This document shows positions 8,474 through 16,795 of a stretch of DNA of 64,000 nucleotides, piece by piece. This stretch comes from Bosea sp. Tri-49 (lineage in GTDB: Bacteria; Pseudomonadota; Alphaproteobacteria; Rhizobiales; Beijerinckiaceae). The DNA is taken from the NCBI RefSeq assembly GCF_003952665.1, contig NZ_CP017946.1, positions 4,979,001-5,043,000 on the forward strand. The letters run 5' to 3'. Every line of letters begins with the position of its first letter. Position 1 is the first letter of the stretch. Both the position numbers and the translations under genes were made by a program. The notes beneath the pieces are model-generated. The model saw only the letters and a program-made list of their open reading frames with translations. It searched no databases and was not told the origin of the DNA.

Positions 8474-9709
8474 TCAATCCAGCCGGGCGCGTTTGACGAA
8501 GGCACCGGCCTTCATGATGACGGGCATGTGCTTGCCCTGGCGGGTCAGCAGCGCCAGATCCTTCAGCGGGTCGCCATCGACAACGACCAGGTCGGCATAG
8601 GCGCCCGGCGCGATTGCGCCGATCTTGCCCTCGAGCTTCAGCAGCTTGGCCGCGACATGGGTGGCGGCGCCGATCACCTCATGCGCCGGCAGGGCCCGGC
8701 CACGGATGACGAACTCTTCCGACTGGTGGCGATGCATCTCGCCGAGCAGGTCGCTGCCATAGGCCATGGCGAGCCCGGCCTTCTTCATGATCGCGAGCGA
8801 TTCCATGCCGGCGGCGCGGACATATTCGACCTTGGCGACGGAATCGGGCGGGAAGCCGAGCTTGCCGCCTTCGCTGGCGAGCTTGTCATAGGTGACGAGC
8901 GTCGGCACGGCGACAGCGCCGTTCTTGGCCGCGAGCTTGGCCGTCTCTGCCTGGATCAGATTGCAATGCTCGAGTGAATGGACGCCGGCCTCGACGCAGC
9001 GGCGGATCGCCTCGTCGGTGTAGACATGGGCGGAGACGTAGGTGCCGGCCATGCGGGCTTCTTCCACGACCGCCTGCAATTCGCCGACGGAGAAGCCGAG
9101 GAAATGGATCGGGTCGGTCGGCGAGGCGCAGCCGCCATTGGCCATGATCTTGATGAAGTCGGCACCGCCCTTCAGCTCCTCGCGGGCGGCACGGCGAACC
9201 TCGGCCTCGCCATCGCAGATGCGGCCGAGCGCGCCGAGGCGATGGCGGGTCGTCGGCGCGAGCCGGTCGTCATAGCGGCCGCGGAAATCGGCATGGCCGC
9301 CGGTCTGGCTCAGCGCCTTGCCGGAGATGACGAGGCGCGGCGTCGGGAAGTCGTTCTCCTCGGTCGCCTGCTTCAGGCCGAAATCGGCGCCGCCGACATC
9401 GCGCACCGTGGTGAAGCCGCGCAGCAGCATCTCGCGCATGATCACCAGCGAGCGCACCGTGACGAGCGAGTCGGGCAAGGCGGCGTTGCGGCCGAGATCG
9501 GCGAGGCCGGCGATGACGTGGACATGGGCGTCGATCAGCCCGGGCATCAGGGTGCGGCCCTTGAGATCGACAGCCTTTGCCTTGTCGGAGCGAACGGTCT
9601 TGCCGACCTCGCGGACCAGCCCGCCCTCGACCAGGACGGAGACCGGCGCGCTGCGCTCGGGCGCGGTGCCGTCGACGATGCGGGCATTGTGGAACAGGGT
9701 CGCGGCCAT
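8474..9709 (-). CDS. Amidohydrolase family protein (imidazolonepropionase/Xaa-Pro dipeptidase-like)
   Basis: A 411-residue metal-dependent hydrolase. It shows the metal-binding DAHVHV (His62, His64), a probable carboxylated Lys187 in FIKIMANGG, His228 in SAHVYT, His248 in LEHCN and the catalytic Asp in YGSDLLG. The closing motif IAPGAYADLVVVDGDP is standard for the family. Members cleave cyclic amides or dipeptides such as Xaa-Pro; the substrate here is unknown. The lack of a signal peptide suggests a cytoplasmic enzyme. The nearby racemase could point to amino-acid derivative use. Confidence 0.87.
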   Translation of the reverse strand: MAATLFHNARIVDGTAPERSAPVSVLVEGGLVREVGKTVRSDKAKAVDLKGRTLMPGLIDAHVHVIAGLADLGRNAALPDSLVTVRSLVIMREMLLRGFTTVRDVGGADFGLKQATEENDFPTPRLVISGKALSQTGGHADFRGRYDDRLAPTTRHRLGALGRICDGEAEVRRAAREELKGGADFIKIMANGGCASPTDPIHFLGFSVGELQAVVEEARMAGTYVSAHVYTDEAIRRCVEAGVHSLEHCNLIQAETAKLAAKNGAVAVPTLVTYDKLASEGGKLGFPPDSVAKVEYVRAAGMESLAIMKKAGLAMAYGSDLLGEMHRHQSEEFVIRGRALPAHEVIGAATHVAAKLLKLEGKIGAIAPGAYADLVVVDGDPLKDLALLTRQGKHMPVIMKAGAFVKRARLD

Positions 9710-9748
9710 GGCTTTCGTCCTTGCGTATGAAGTCTCGATCGGTCGTGT

Positions 9749-10228
9749 TCAGCGGGTCAGGAACGCCGTGAGCCAGAGCCCGAAGCCGAAGACGGTGTGG
9801 TTGATCAGGCCGATCAGCCGGACCTGGCTGGCATTGGGACGCTTGCTCGCAGCGAGGCCGAAGCCCATGCCGGGCTGCAGGATGAACCAGCCGCAGCCGA
9901 CCGTGACGACACCGACGATCAGGGCGGGAAGCAGTGTCGGATAGCGAGCCCAGTCCAGGCCCCAGAGCAGCAGCACGATCGCGGCGAAGAGGACGCCGAT
10001 GAGGTAGTGCATGATCCAGCCGACGGCGAGTTCGCCTTGCACCGGCGGCGTCTCGGCGATGGTGTCGTGCGCGAAGCGGCCGCGCGGCAGATAGGCGAAC
10101 CAGCGCCCGACTGCGGCCCAGTTCGCGAGCGGGATGCCGAAGGCGCGATTGAGGAACAGCGCCCAGAGGTCGAGCAGCGCGGTTGCGCCGACGCCGATCA
10201 CGAGCGAACGGCTGATCACTTCGAGCAT
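9749..10228 (-). CDS. DUF2938 family membrane protein
   Basis: A 159-residue protein with about four hydrophobic helices. The motifs TALLDLWALFLNRAFGIP, WFAYLPRGRFAHDTI and QPGMGFGLAAS are typical of DUF2938 inner-membrane proteins, whose function is unknown. It is 39 bases upstream of the amidohydrolase in the same direction and could share its transcript. Confidence 0.83.
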   Translation of the reverse strand: MLEVISRSLVIGVGATALLDLWALFLNRAFGIPLANWAAVGRWFAYLPRGRFAHDTIAETPPVQGELAVGWIMHYLIGVLFAAIVLLLWGLDWARYPTLLPALIVGVVTVGCGWFILQPGMGFGLAASKRPNASQVRLIGLINHTVFGFGLWLTAFLTR

Positions 10229-10412
10229 ATCTGTCCCCCCGGCCGCAAACCGACCTTGCAGCTATGGAGGCGGAACCGCCCGGCCTGGTCAATCGCCAGC
10301 AGGTTGAATTGGCCTGTCCGTAGCGCAGGCGGGCCATGCGGCGCAGCGGCGCAGGAACCGCCAGGGGACTCTGCTCGTTCTCCTCAGGTACTTTCAAGGC
10401 GGGGGTTATGCG

Positions 10413-11534
10413 ATGGCAGTGGCGACGGCGAGCAAGACGAGCGCGAACGGGCCGCATGGGGCGGAGGAACTGCCCTCGGTCATCGTCACCAGCTACAATC
10501 TCGAAATCCGTGATGCCGACGGCTTCCTTGGCGACAAGGCGAGCCGCGGCGCCTTCATGGACCATCTCGCCGAACTGCGCGGCCATCTCGCTGAGGCAGG
10601 CGAGGACCCGCTGGCGGACGCCGGCAAGACGCCGAGCAAGTCGGAGCTCGACAAGCTCATTATTGAGGGAACGGCCCGCGAGGCGGCGCTGGTGCTCTCG
10701 GCGGTCGAGCGTTTCGCCCAGTCGCTCGCCTTCGTCATCCGCCGGTTTCTGCGCCAGAAGGCCTGGAGCCCGGTCGAGCGCATCGTCGTCGGCGGCGGTT
10801 TCCGGCAGAGCCGGATCGGCGAGCTGGCGATCGCGCGGGCCGGCATCATCCTGCAGACCGAAGGCTTTTCGATCGAGCTCGTGCCGGTGCGCCATCACTC
10901 GGACGAGGCCGGGCTGGTCGGCAGTGCCCATCTCGCGCCGAAATGGATATTCGAAGCCTATGACAGCCTGGTCGCCGTCGATATCGGCGGCTCGAACATC
11001 CGCGCCGGCATCGTCGAACTGCGTCAGGACAAGGCGCCCGACCTCAGCAAGGCCCGCGTCTGGGAAACCGAGCTCTGGCGCCATGCCGACGAGGAGACGA
11101 GTCGCGAGGAGGCGGTGCAACGGCTCGGCAAGATGCTGGGCGAGCAGATCGGGCACGCTGAAAAGGAGGGCCTGCGCGTCGCGCCTTTCATCGGTGTCGG
11201 CTGCCCTGGCCTGATCGAGCCGGATGGCGCGATCGACCGCGGCGCGCAGAACTTGCCCGGCAACTGGTCGAGCAGCCGCTTCAACCTGGTCGAGAGCATC
11301 CGCGAGATGGCGCCGGAGATCGGCGAGCACGATACCGTCGTCACCATGCACAACGACGCCGTCGTGCAAGGCTTAAGCGAACTGCCCTTCATGCAGGATG
11401 TCGAGCACTGGGCGGTGCTGACCATCGGCACCGGGCTCGGCAATGCGAGCTTCCACAACCGCGCCAAGCCGAAAGGCCGGGACAAGGAAAAAGACAAAGA
11501 CAAGCCGAAGGACGGCAAGGACAAGAAGGATTGA
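10413..11534 (+). CDS. ROK-family protein with permuted domain order
   Basis: A 373-residue protein. The phosphate-1 motif VAVDIGGSNIRAG is at 187-199, not at the N-terminus as usual. GVGCPGLIEPDGAI (261-274) and the phosphate-2 motif TIGTGLGNASF (337-347) follow, after which only a Lys/Asp-rich tail (351-373) remains. The half that normally follows phosphate-2 seems to precede phosphate-1: AREAALVLSAVERFAQSL, then IVVGGGFRQSRIGEL (124-138) and EAGLVGSAHLA (165-175). The CxCGxxGCxE zinc motif of ROK kinases and repressors is missing. It could be a sugar kinase or a non-catalytic relative. It stands alone and its substrate is unknown. Confidence 0.78.
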   Translation: MAVATASKTSANGPHGAEELPSVIVTSYNLEIRDADGFLGDKASRGAFMDHLAELRGHLAEAGEDPLADAGKTPSKSELDKLIIEGTAREAALVLSAVERFAQSLAFVIRRFLRQKAWSPVERIVVGGGFRQSRIGELAIARAGIILQTEGFSIELVPVRHHSDEAGLVGSAHLAPKWIFEAYDSLVAVDIGGSNIRAGIVELRQDKAPDLSKARVWETELWRHADEETSREEAVQRLGKMLGEQIGHAEKEGLRVAPFIGVGCPGLIEPDGAIDRGAQNLPGNWSSSRFNLVESIREMAPEIGEHDTVVTMHNDAVVQGLSELPFMQDVEHWAVLTIGTGLGNASFHNRAKPKGRDKEKDKDKPKDGKDKKD

Positions 11535-11537
11535 GGC

Positions 11538-12476
11538 TCAGTCCCGCCTGGCCGGCAGCGCCCAGAGCAGGCCGCGCGTCACGATCGCCGGGAAGACGGT
11601 GAGATGGTCTTCGCCGGGGATGATCTCGGTCGAGAGCTTGAGGCCGGGATAACTGCGCGAGCGCAGTGCCTGCTCGAATTCCCTGAGATCGGCGATCATG
11701 TCGGTCTTGCCGTTGTAGCGTGGGTCGCCCGAAGCCTTGTCGATCGTCTCATAGGAGGCGATCGCCATCAGCACGTTCGCCTTCAGCTCCTTGTTGGCCT
11801 CGGCATAGCCGCGCTCGCGCTGGAACAGCACCTTCTGGTCGAACCAGAGCGAGGGGCTGCCGATGATATAATGCTGAAACAGCTTTGGCTCGGTCAGCAG
11901 GACGTAGAGACCGAACAATCCGCCATAGGAATGGCCGGCATAGATGCTGCGGGTGGTGTCGGTGCGGTAGGTCGCGGCGACGAAGGGCATCAACTCCTCG
12001 GAGAGGAAGCGGCGATAGCCCTCAGCTTCACCGAATACCGGCGGGCGGCCCGACTGATCCCTGGTCTTCTCGCCGTTCGGCGTCGGCGTGTAGTCGCGCC
12101 GGCGGCTGTATTCGGGGGTGTCTCCGACCGAATAGGACAGACCGACCAGGATGAACTCCTCCAGACCCTTGGCCCGGTTGCCGACCCGGCGGGCGATGCT
12201 GCGCACCAACGGGAAGGCATAGTCGGCATCGGTAACGAACAGCACCGGGAAGCGTCGCCGCGGCTGCGACTGATAGGATTCCGGCAGGCTGACGAAGATC
12301 TCGTAGTCGCGCTGCAGCGCCTTGGCCTTGATCGTCCTGACCTCGGTGCCTTTCAGCACGAAGGGTGGCGGCGTCGCGGTGCCGGCGGCAGCGGAAGCCG
12401 GCGGCTCGGCGTCGGGCTGCGCGATGGCGGTCGTGGCGATCAGGAGTGCGGCGACGAGGGCAGGCAGGCGAAGCAT
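11538..12476 (-). CDS. Exported alpha/beta hydrolase (BesA-like esterase family)
   Basis: A 312-residue protein with a signal peptide ending TTAIAQ. It has the nucleophile elbow GHSYGGLFGLYVL, a preceding VLFVTDADY segment and a likely acid/His pair toward the C-terminus (GEDHLTVFP). This matches the group that includes ferric-bacillibactin esterase and other predicted periplasmic hydrolases. The frame is open further upstream, but ATG 12476 gives the signal peptide. It lies 62 bases after soxA in the same direction, so it may be read through from the sox operon. Its substrate is unknown. Confidence 0.82.
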   Translation of the reverse strand: MLRLPALVAALLIATTAIAQPDAEPPASAAAGTATPPPFVLKGTEVRTIKAKALQRDYEIFVSLPESYQSQPRRRFPVLFVTDADYAFPLVRSIARRVGNRAKGLEEFILVGLSYSVGDTPEYSRRRDYTPTPNGEKTRDQSGRPPVFGEAEGYRRFLSEELMPFVAATYRTDTTRSIYAGHSYGGLFGLYVLLTEPKLFQHYIIGSPSLWFDQKVLFQRERGYAEANKELKANVLMAIASYETIDKASGDPRYNGKTDMIADLREFEQALRSRSYPGLKLSTEIIPGEDHLTVFPAIVTRGLLWALPARRD

Positions 12477-12538
12477 CCAAGACGTCTCCGACAGGACTGT
12501 GCCGGGATCGTGACGGCTCGCGCGACTGTCGCCAAGGC

Positions 12539-13300
12539 CTATCGTCGCAGACCGGGGGCCTCCAGCGCGAGTCCTTTGGCGCGGACGGCGAGATAGAGTT
12601 CGAGCGCGAGATAGTCGTCGGAGCCGTAATCGAACTGCGTTGCTCTGACGCCGAGCGAGCAGGCGCGCAGGCGCCGGTGCAGCGAGCCGAGCCCGTTCCA
12701 TTCGAGCCGGTAGACGGGATAACCGGTGCCGACGCCGTGGCTGATCGTGTCGCCGCGCAGTTTTTGACCTACGAGGCCGTCATGGCACTGCGTGCAGGCG
12801 AGGTTGAGCTGGCCCTGCCTGCGTTCATAGAAAGATTTGCCGGCTTCGTAAAAGGGTTTCGCCACGCCCTCGGCTGAGACCGATAGCGGCATGCCCTTCG
12901 AGAGCGAGGCGACATAGGCGGTGAGGCCGAGCAGATCCTGGCTCTCATAGCCGAAGGCAGGCTGCTTCTGCCGTCCGACCCTGCACTGCTCGATCCGCCC
13001 TTCGAGATTGATCAGCTTGCCGCTGTCGGTATCGACCTGCGGATAGCGGGCGGCGGCGCCGCGCAGGCTCTGCTTGGGATCGGCATGGCAGGAGATGCAG
13101 CTCGGCGCGGCTCCTTCTCGGCGACTGAACAGTTCCTCGCCCTGCTCGACCCAGAGCCAGCCGGGATTGCGAGCCTCGTCCTCCTGCTGCTGGTGCATCT
13201 GCGGCGAGAGGAAGGCGCTGCCCGGTTTGATTTCGTCGGCACCGGCTGCCCCGGCCAGTGCAATCAAGACTGCCGCAAGGACGCGGCGGGTGGCGCTCAT
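12539..13300 (-). CDS. soxA: SoxA, diheme c-type cytochrome subunit of SoxAX
   Basis: A 253-residue periplasmic cytochrome with an N-terminal signal peptide (cleavage near AAGADE). Two haem motifs are visible, CISCH at 68-72 and CTQCH at 169-173. Cys106 and Cys214 are extra; Cys214 in RACSLGVRATQFDYGS matches the haem-ligating, persulfide-bearing cysteine of SoxA. With SoxX it forms SoxAX, which links a sulfur substrate to the SoxY carrier thiol. The start ATG 13300 overlaps the soxZ stop (ATGA), so translation is coupled. Canonical soxB and soxCD are not in the window. Confidence 0.92.
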   Translation of the reverse strand: MSATRRVLAAVLIALAGAAGADEIKPGSAFLSPQMHQQQEDEARNPGWLWVEQGEELFSRREGAAPSCISCHADPKQSLRGAAARYPQVDTDSGKLINLEGRIEQCRVGRQKQPAFGYESQDLLGLTAYVASLSKGMPLSVSAEGVAKPFYEAGKSFYERRQGQLNLACTQCHDGLVGQKLRGDTISHGVGTGYPVYRLEWNGLGSLHRRLRACSLGVRATQFDYGSDDYLALELYLAVRAKGLALEAPGLRR

Positions 13301-13623
13301 GTCACGACGAGACGGGCGGTGCGGGTGAAGGTCGCCCCGCCATCCTCGCGCCATTCGAAGGTGAGGTCGCCGGTCTCGACGGCGCGGGTGGTGAAGCTGA
13401 CGAAGGGGTTGGCCGAGATGCCGGTGTGCATGTCGTAGCGGAACACCGGCTCGCCGACATAGGTCACGGTCAGGCGATTCAGGATCTTGCGTGGCACCAC
13501 GCGCCCTTCGGCATCGACCTGGCCGCCGCGATCCATCGGATGGCGGACGAGGACACGGATCTCGACGATCTCGCCGGCCTTGGCCTCTGCCGGCATGGTG
13601 ATGCGGGCGTTGAACGATGCCAT
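13297..13623 (-). CDS. soxZ: SoxZ, partner of the SoxY carrier
   Basis: A 108-residue protein of the expected length. It has the immunoglobulin-like SoxZ features VRHPMDRGGQVDAEG, EPVFRYDMHTGISANPF and FEWREDGG. SoxZ has no cofactor. It binds SoxY and presents its C-terminal cysteine arm to the other Sox enzymes in the periplasm. No signal peptide is present, as is usual because SoxZ is exported with SoxY. It is 4 bases downstream of soxY and overlaps soxA. Confidence 0.94.
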   Translation of the reverse strand: MASFNARITMPAEAKAGEIVEIRVLVRHPMDRGGQVDAEGRVVPRKILNRLTVTYVGEPVFRYDMHTGISANPFVSFTTRAVETGDLTFEWREDGGATFTRTARLVVT

Positions 13624-13627
13624 CGGG

Positions 13628-14122
13628 TCAGCCTCCGTCGATGCAGGCGCTCAGCGTCACCACGATGTCGGCATCGGCCATGACGTAGCCGCCGCTGTTC
13701 AACGAGGCGATCGCCACGACCTTCTGGGAGGTGGCGAGGCGCAAAGTGGCGCGGATATCGGCCCGGCCGCTACGCGGGGACAGATGAAAGCGCGCCACGT
13801 CGGGGAACGGGTTCTTCTCGGCGATGATATGGATCCAGCGGACATGGTCGGCCTGCGTCATCGGGCTCTCGACCTCGATCGCGACATCGACCGAGTTGCC
13901 GTTCTCGACCAGCTGGGGAATGTCGAAGGTGATCTTGCTGCGCTCCGGCACCGCGCCTTCGGTAATGCGGGCGATCAGTTCGGCGAGCGCTGGTGGTGCA
14001 GCAGCCAGAGCGGGGGCGGGCAGGGCGGCGAGCGCGAGGCCGGCGGCGCCGGCCGCCATGACCTCGCGGCGCGAGAGCGCCTGTTCAGGGGGTGCGCAGG
14101 CTGGCGAGATAAGCGACGACAT
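13628..14122 (-). CDS. soxY: SoxY-like carrier protein with a variant C-terminal arm
   Basis: A 164-residue protein. The Tat signal SRREVMAAGAAGLALAALP is at 17-35 and fits export of a folded SoxYZ pair. The core shows NSVDVAIEVESPMT and IHIIAEKNPFPDVARF, typical of SoxY. The protein ends SACIDGG (Cys160), not the canonical GGCGG. SoxY relatives with altered arms are known and are separated from true thiosulfate SoxY. The start at ATG 14122 overlaps the soxX end by 38 bases; a later start at residue 22 would remove the Tat arginines. Its cargo is therefore uncertain. Confidence 0.87.
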   Translation of the reverse strand: MSSLISPACAPPEQALSRREVMAAGAAGLALAALPAPALAAAPPALAELIARITEGAVPERSKITFDIPQLVENGNSVDVAIEVESPMTQADHVRWIHIIAEKNPFPDVARFHLSPRSGRADIRATLRLATSQKVVAIASLNSGGYVMADADIVVTLSACIDGG

Positions 14123-14531
14123 CCTCGATCTCCTGGGCGGTGAGCGCCGGCCGATCGCGAAAGGCCGGGGCAACGTCTCGCAATCCTTCGGTACGAAAAT
14201 AGGGCGGCATCACCGTCTGCGGATTGAGCAGGCCGGCATCGATAAGGCGCAAACGCAACTGGCCGCTGTCGAGCCGGGTAGCGACGCCGGCAAGGCCCGG
14301 ACCGATCGTGCCCTGGAAGGGCTCGTTCGGCTCCGGCACCTGGTGGCAGATCAGGCAGTTGCCCTGAGCGCGGTCGAGCACGAGCGCCCGCCCGCGTTTG
14401 AGATCGCCGACCTTGCCGCCGAGCGGCGCGGGGATCGCGTCGCCGACGACGGTGTAGGCTTCGAGCGCGCCTGCCGGCGCGCTCGCGAGCGCCAGCACGA
14501 TCAGTGCGATCCGGATCGCGGCAAGCCTCAC
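14085..14531 (-). CDS. soxX: SoxX, monohaem c-type cytochrome subunit
   Basis: A 148-residue cytochrome. It has a signal peptide, then CLICH at 59-63, the SoxX-type segment GTIGPGLAGVATRL and a likely axial Met108 in TVMPPYF. There is no ATG at the N-terminus. GTG at 14531 overlaps the TGA of the molybdopterin subunit gene (GTGA), which implies translational coupling. With SoxA it forms SoxAX. The GTG overlap ties the sox genes to the molybdenum hydroxylase. Confidence 0.87.
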   Translation of the reverse strand: MRLAAIRIALIVLALASAPAGALEAYTVVGDAIPAPLGGKVGDLKRGRALVLDRAQGNCLICHQVPEPNEPFQGTIGPGLAGVATRLDSGQLRLRLIDAGLLNPQTVMPPYFRTEGLRDVAPAFRDRPALTAQEIEDVVAYLASLRTP

Positions 14532-16717
14532 GCCTTGCGCAGATCCGTGTTCTTCAGCGGCAGGTTGCGCACGCGCTTGCCCGTGGCGGCGAAGATCGCG
14601 TTCAGTACCGCCGGCGCCGCGACCGCGATGGTCGGCTCGCCGACGCCGCCCCAGAAGCCGCCCGAGGGCACGATGATCGTCTCGACCGCCGGCATGTCCT
14701 CCATGCGCATCACCGGATAGGTGTCGAAATTCTCCTCGACCATGCGCCCATCCTTGACCGTGCACTCCCCGAAGAGCGCAGCGGAGAGCCCGTAGACGAA
14801 GGAGCCCTCGACCTGGCGCTCGATCTGGGCCGGGTTGACGGCGTGACCAGGGTCGGTCGCGGCGGTGATCTTGTGAATCTTCAGCTTGCCTGCGGCATCG
14901 ACCGAAACCTCGGCAACGGCCGCGACATAAGAGCCGAAGCCCATGGTCTGGCAGATGCCGCGATAGACGCCCTCCGGCGCCTTGGTGCCCCAGCCGGCCT
15001 TCTCGGCGACGGCGTTGAGCACCGCGAGATGCTTGGGATGGTTCTTCATCAGCGCGCGGCGGAATTCGAGCGGATCCTTGCCCGCCGCATGCGCCAGTTC
15101 GTCCATGAAGCATTCGAGATAGATGGTGTTCTGGTTGAGGTTGACCCCGCGCCAGAAGCCCGGCGGCACATGCGGGTTGCGCATGGCGTGGTCGATCAAG
15201 AGGTTCGGCACGGTGTAGCCGATCGAGGCCTCCGGCCCCGGCGGGTTGAGGCCCTGGAAGACGGCCGGGTCGCGCCCGTTCTGGATGTTTTGCGGGAAGA
15301 TGCCGGCGACGATCGACTGGCCGGAGATACGCAGGTGCAAACCGGTCAGGTTGCCGTCCTTGTCGAGCGCGCCGGTGAGCTTGCACTGCGTCACCGGGTG
15401 GAAGCGCCCGTGCAGCATGTCCTCCTCGCGCGACCAGATCAGCTTGACCGGCGTGCCCGGGATCTGCTTGGCGATGGCGACGACCTGGCGGACCCAGTCA
15501 TGGACGGCGCCTCGTCGGCCAAAACCGCCGCCGAGATCGATTTTGTAGGCCTCGCATTTGGCGAGTGGCAGGCCGGAGGCCTCGGCGGTCGCGGCCAGCG
15601 CTGCCTCGCCGTTCTGCGTGGGCGTCCAGACCTCGCAGCGCTCGGGGGTGTAGAGCGCCGTCGCGTTCATCACCTCCATGCAGGCATGGTTCTGGAACGG
15701 ATAGGAGTAGACCTGCTCGATGACGCGGGCGGCGTTGGCGATAGCGCCTTTGACGTCGCCGTTCTGGTTGCCGACCGCCGCTTGCGGCGCATCGAGCCCT
15801 TCCTTCAGCCAGGCGGCGATGCTTTCGCTGGAGACCTTAGCGTGCTCGCCCTCGTCCCAGGTGATCGGCAGCGCGTCGAGCGCGGTCTTGGCGCGCCACC
15901 AGGTATCGGCGACGACGGCGACGGCGCTGTCGCCTACCGGCAGGACGTGCTTGACGCCCGGCATGTCCTTGACCTTGGCGGCGTCGAAGCTCTTCACCTT
16001 GCCGCCGAAAACCGGGCAGTCCTTGATCGCGGCGTTGAGCATCCCCGGCAGCGTGAAGTCCATGCCGTAGACCTTTTTGCCGGTGGTCTTGTCGGCGGTG
16101 TCGAGCCGCTTCAGCGGCTTGCCGGCGATGATCCAGTCCTTCGGGTCCTTCAGCGGCACATTGGCCGGAGGCTGGAGCTTGGCGGCCGCTGCGGCGACCT
16201 CGCCATAGCGGATCGAGCGGTTGGAACCCTTGTGGGTGATCACGCCCTTGGCGGCGCTGCATTCGGCAGCCGGCACCTTCCAGCCATCGGCCGCGGCCTG
16301 GACCAGCATCATCCGAGCCGCTGCGCCGCCCTTGCGGACATATTCATGGGATTCGCGCACGCCGCGGCTGCCGCCGGTCGAGAAATTGCCCCAGACGCGG
16401 TTGCGGGCGAGGTTCTGGCCTGGCGTCGGATATTCGGTCGTGACCTTGGCCCAGTCGCAGTCGAGCTCTTCGGCGACGAGCTGGGCGAGGCCGGTCAGCG
16501 TGCCCTGACCCATTTCCGAGCGGGCGATGCGGATCACCACCTTGTCGTCGGGATGGACCACGACCCAGGCGTTGATCTCCGGCACTGCGCCTTGCGCCTG
16601 AGCCTCATCGGCGAAGGGGATGGAAAAGCCGAAGCTGAAGGCGCCGGCGGCTGCGGCCGAGCCCTTCAGGATGGTGCGGCGGGAGAGCTTCGTATCGGTC
16701 ACAGAGGCTAGACTCAT
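14528..16717 (-). CDS. Periplasmic molybdenum hydroxylase, large molybdopterin subunit (IorB-like)
   Basis: A 729-residue protein of the xanthine-oxidase family in its membrane/periplasmic branch. It starts with a Tat signal, KLSRRTILKGSAAAAG. It has EMGQGTLTGLAQLVAEEL, IDLGGGFGRRG, PGFWRGVNLNQN and, near the end, GGVGEPTIAVAAPAV with the expected catalytic glutamate. IorB-type enzymes hydroxylate N-heterocycles or aldehydes and pass electrons via 2Fe-2S clusters to a cytochrome. The partner iron-sulfur subunit gene is directly upstream and soxX starts inside its stop codon. The real substrate is unknown. Confidence 0.9.
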   Translation of the reverse strand: MSLASVTDTKLSRRTILKGSAAAAGAFSFGFSIPFADEAQAQGAVPEINAWVVVHPDDKVVIRIARSEMGQGTLTGLAQLVAEELDCDWAKVTTEYPTPGQNLARNRVWGNFSTGGSRGVRESHEYVRKGGAAARMMLVQAAADGWKVPAAECSAAKGVITHKGSNRSIRYGEVAAAAAKLQPPANVPLKDPKDWIIAGKPLKRLDTADKTTGKKVYGMDFTLPGMLNAAIKDCPVFGGKVKSFDAAKVKDMPGVKHVLPVGDSAVAVVADTWWRAKTALDALPITWDEGEHAKVSSESIAAWLKEGLDAPQAAVGNQNGDVKGAIANAARVIEQVYSYPFQNHACMEVMNATALYTPERCEVWTPTQNGEAALAATAEASGLPLAKCEAYKIDLGGGFGRRGAVHDWVRQVVAIAKQIPGTPVKLIWSREEDMLHGRFHPVTQCKLTGALDKDGNLTGLHLRISGQSIVAGIFPQNIQNGRDPAVFQGLNPPGPEASIGYTVPNLLIDHAMRNPHVPPGFWRGVNLNQNTIYLECFMDELAHAAGKDPLEFRRALMKNHPKHLAVLNAVAEKAGWGTKAPEGVYRGICQTMGFGSYVAAVAEVSVDAAGKLKIHKITAATDPGHAVNPAQIERQVEGSFVYGLSAALFGECTVKDGRMVEENFDTYPVMRMEDMPAVETIIVPSGGFWGGVGEPTIAVAAPAVLNAIFAATGKRVRNLPLKNTDLRKA

Positions 16718-16795
16718 GGCGTCCTCCTGATGCGGATGGCGCTGCGGCGAGGCTGTGGCGCTCGAGCCGTGCGCAGGAAAAAAGGGAAAATCAGA

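Noticed and set aside
9270-11369. A 699-codon minus-strand open frame
   Set aside because: It spans the reverse of the ROK gene, the DUF2938 gene and the amidohydrolase gene; it has no family features and conflicts with three good genes.
12539-14531. Standard thiosulfate-oxidising sox cluster
   Set aside because: SoxB and SoxCD are absent here and the SoxY arm is not GGCGG, although they could be elsewhere in the genome.
14504-16711. A 735-codon plus-strand open frame
   Set aside because: It is antisense to the molybdopterin subunit, whose motifs and Tat signal are clear.
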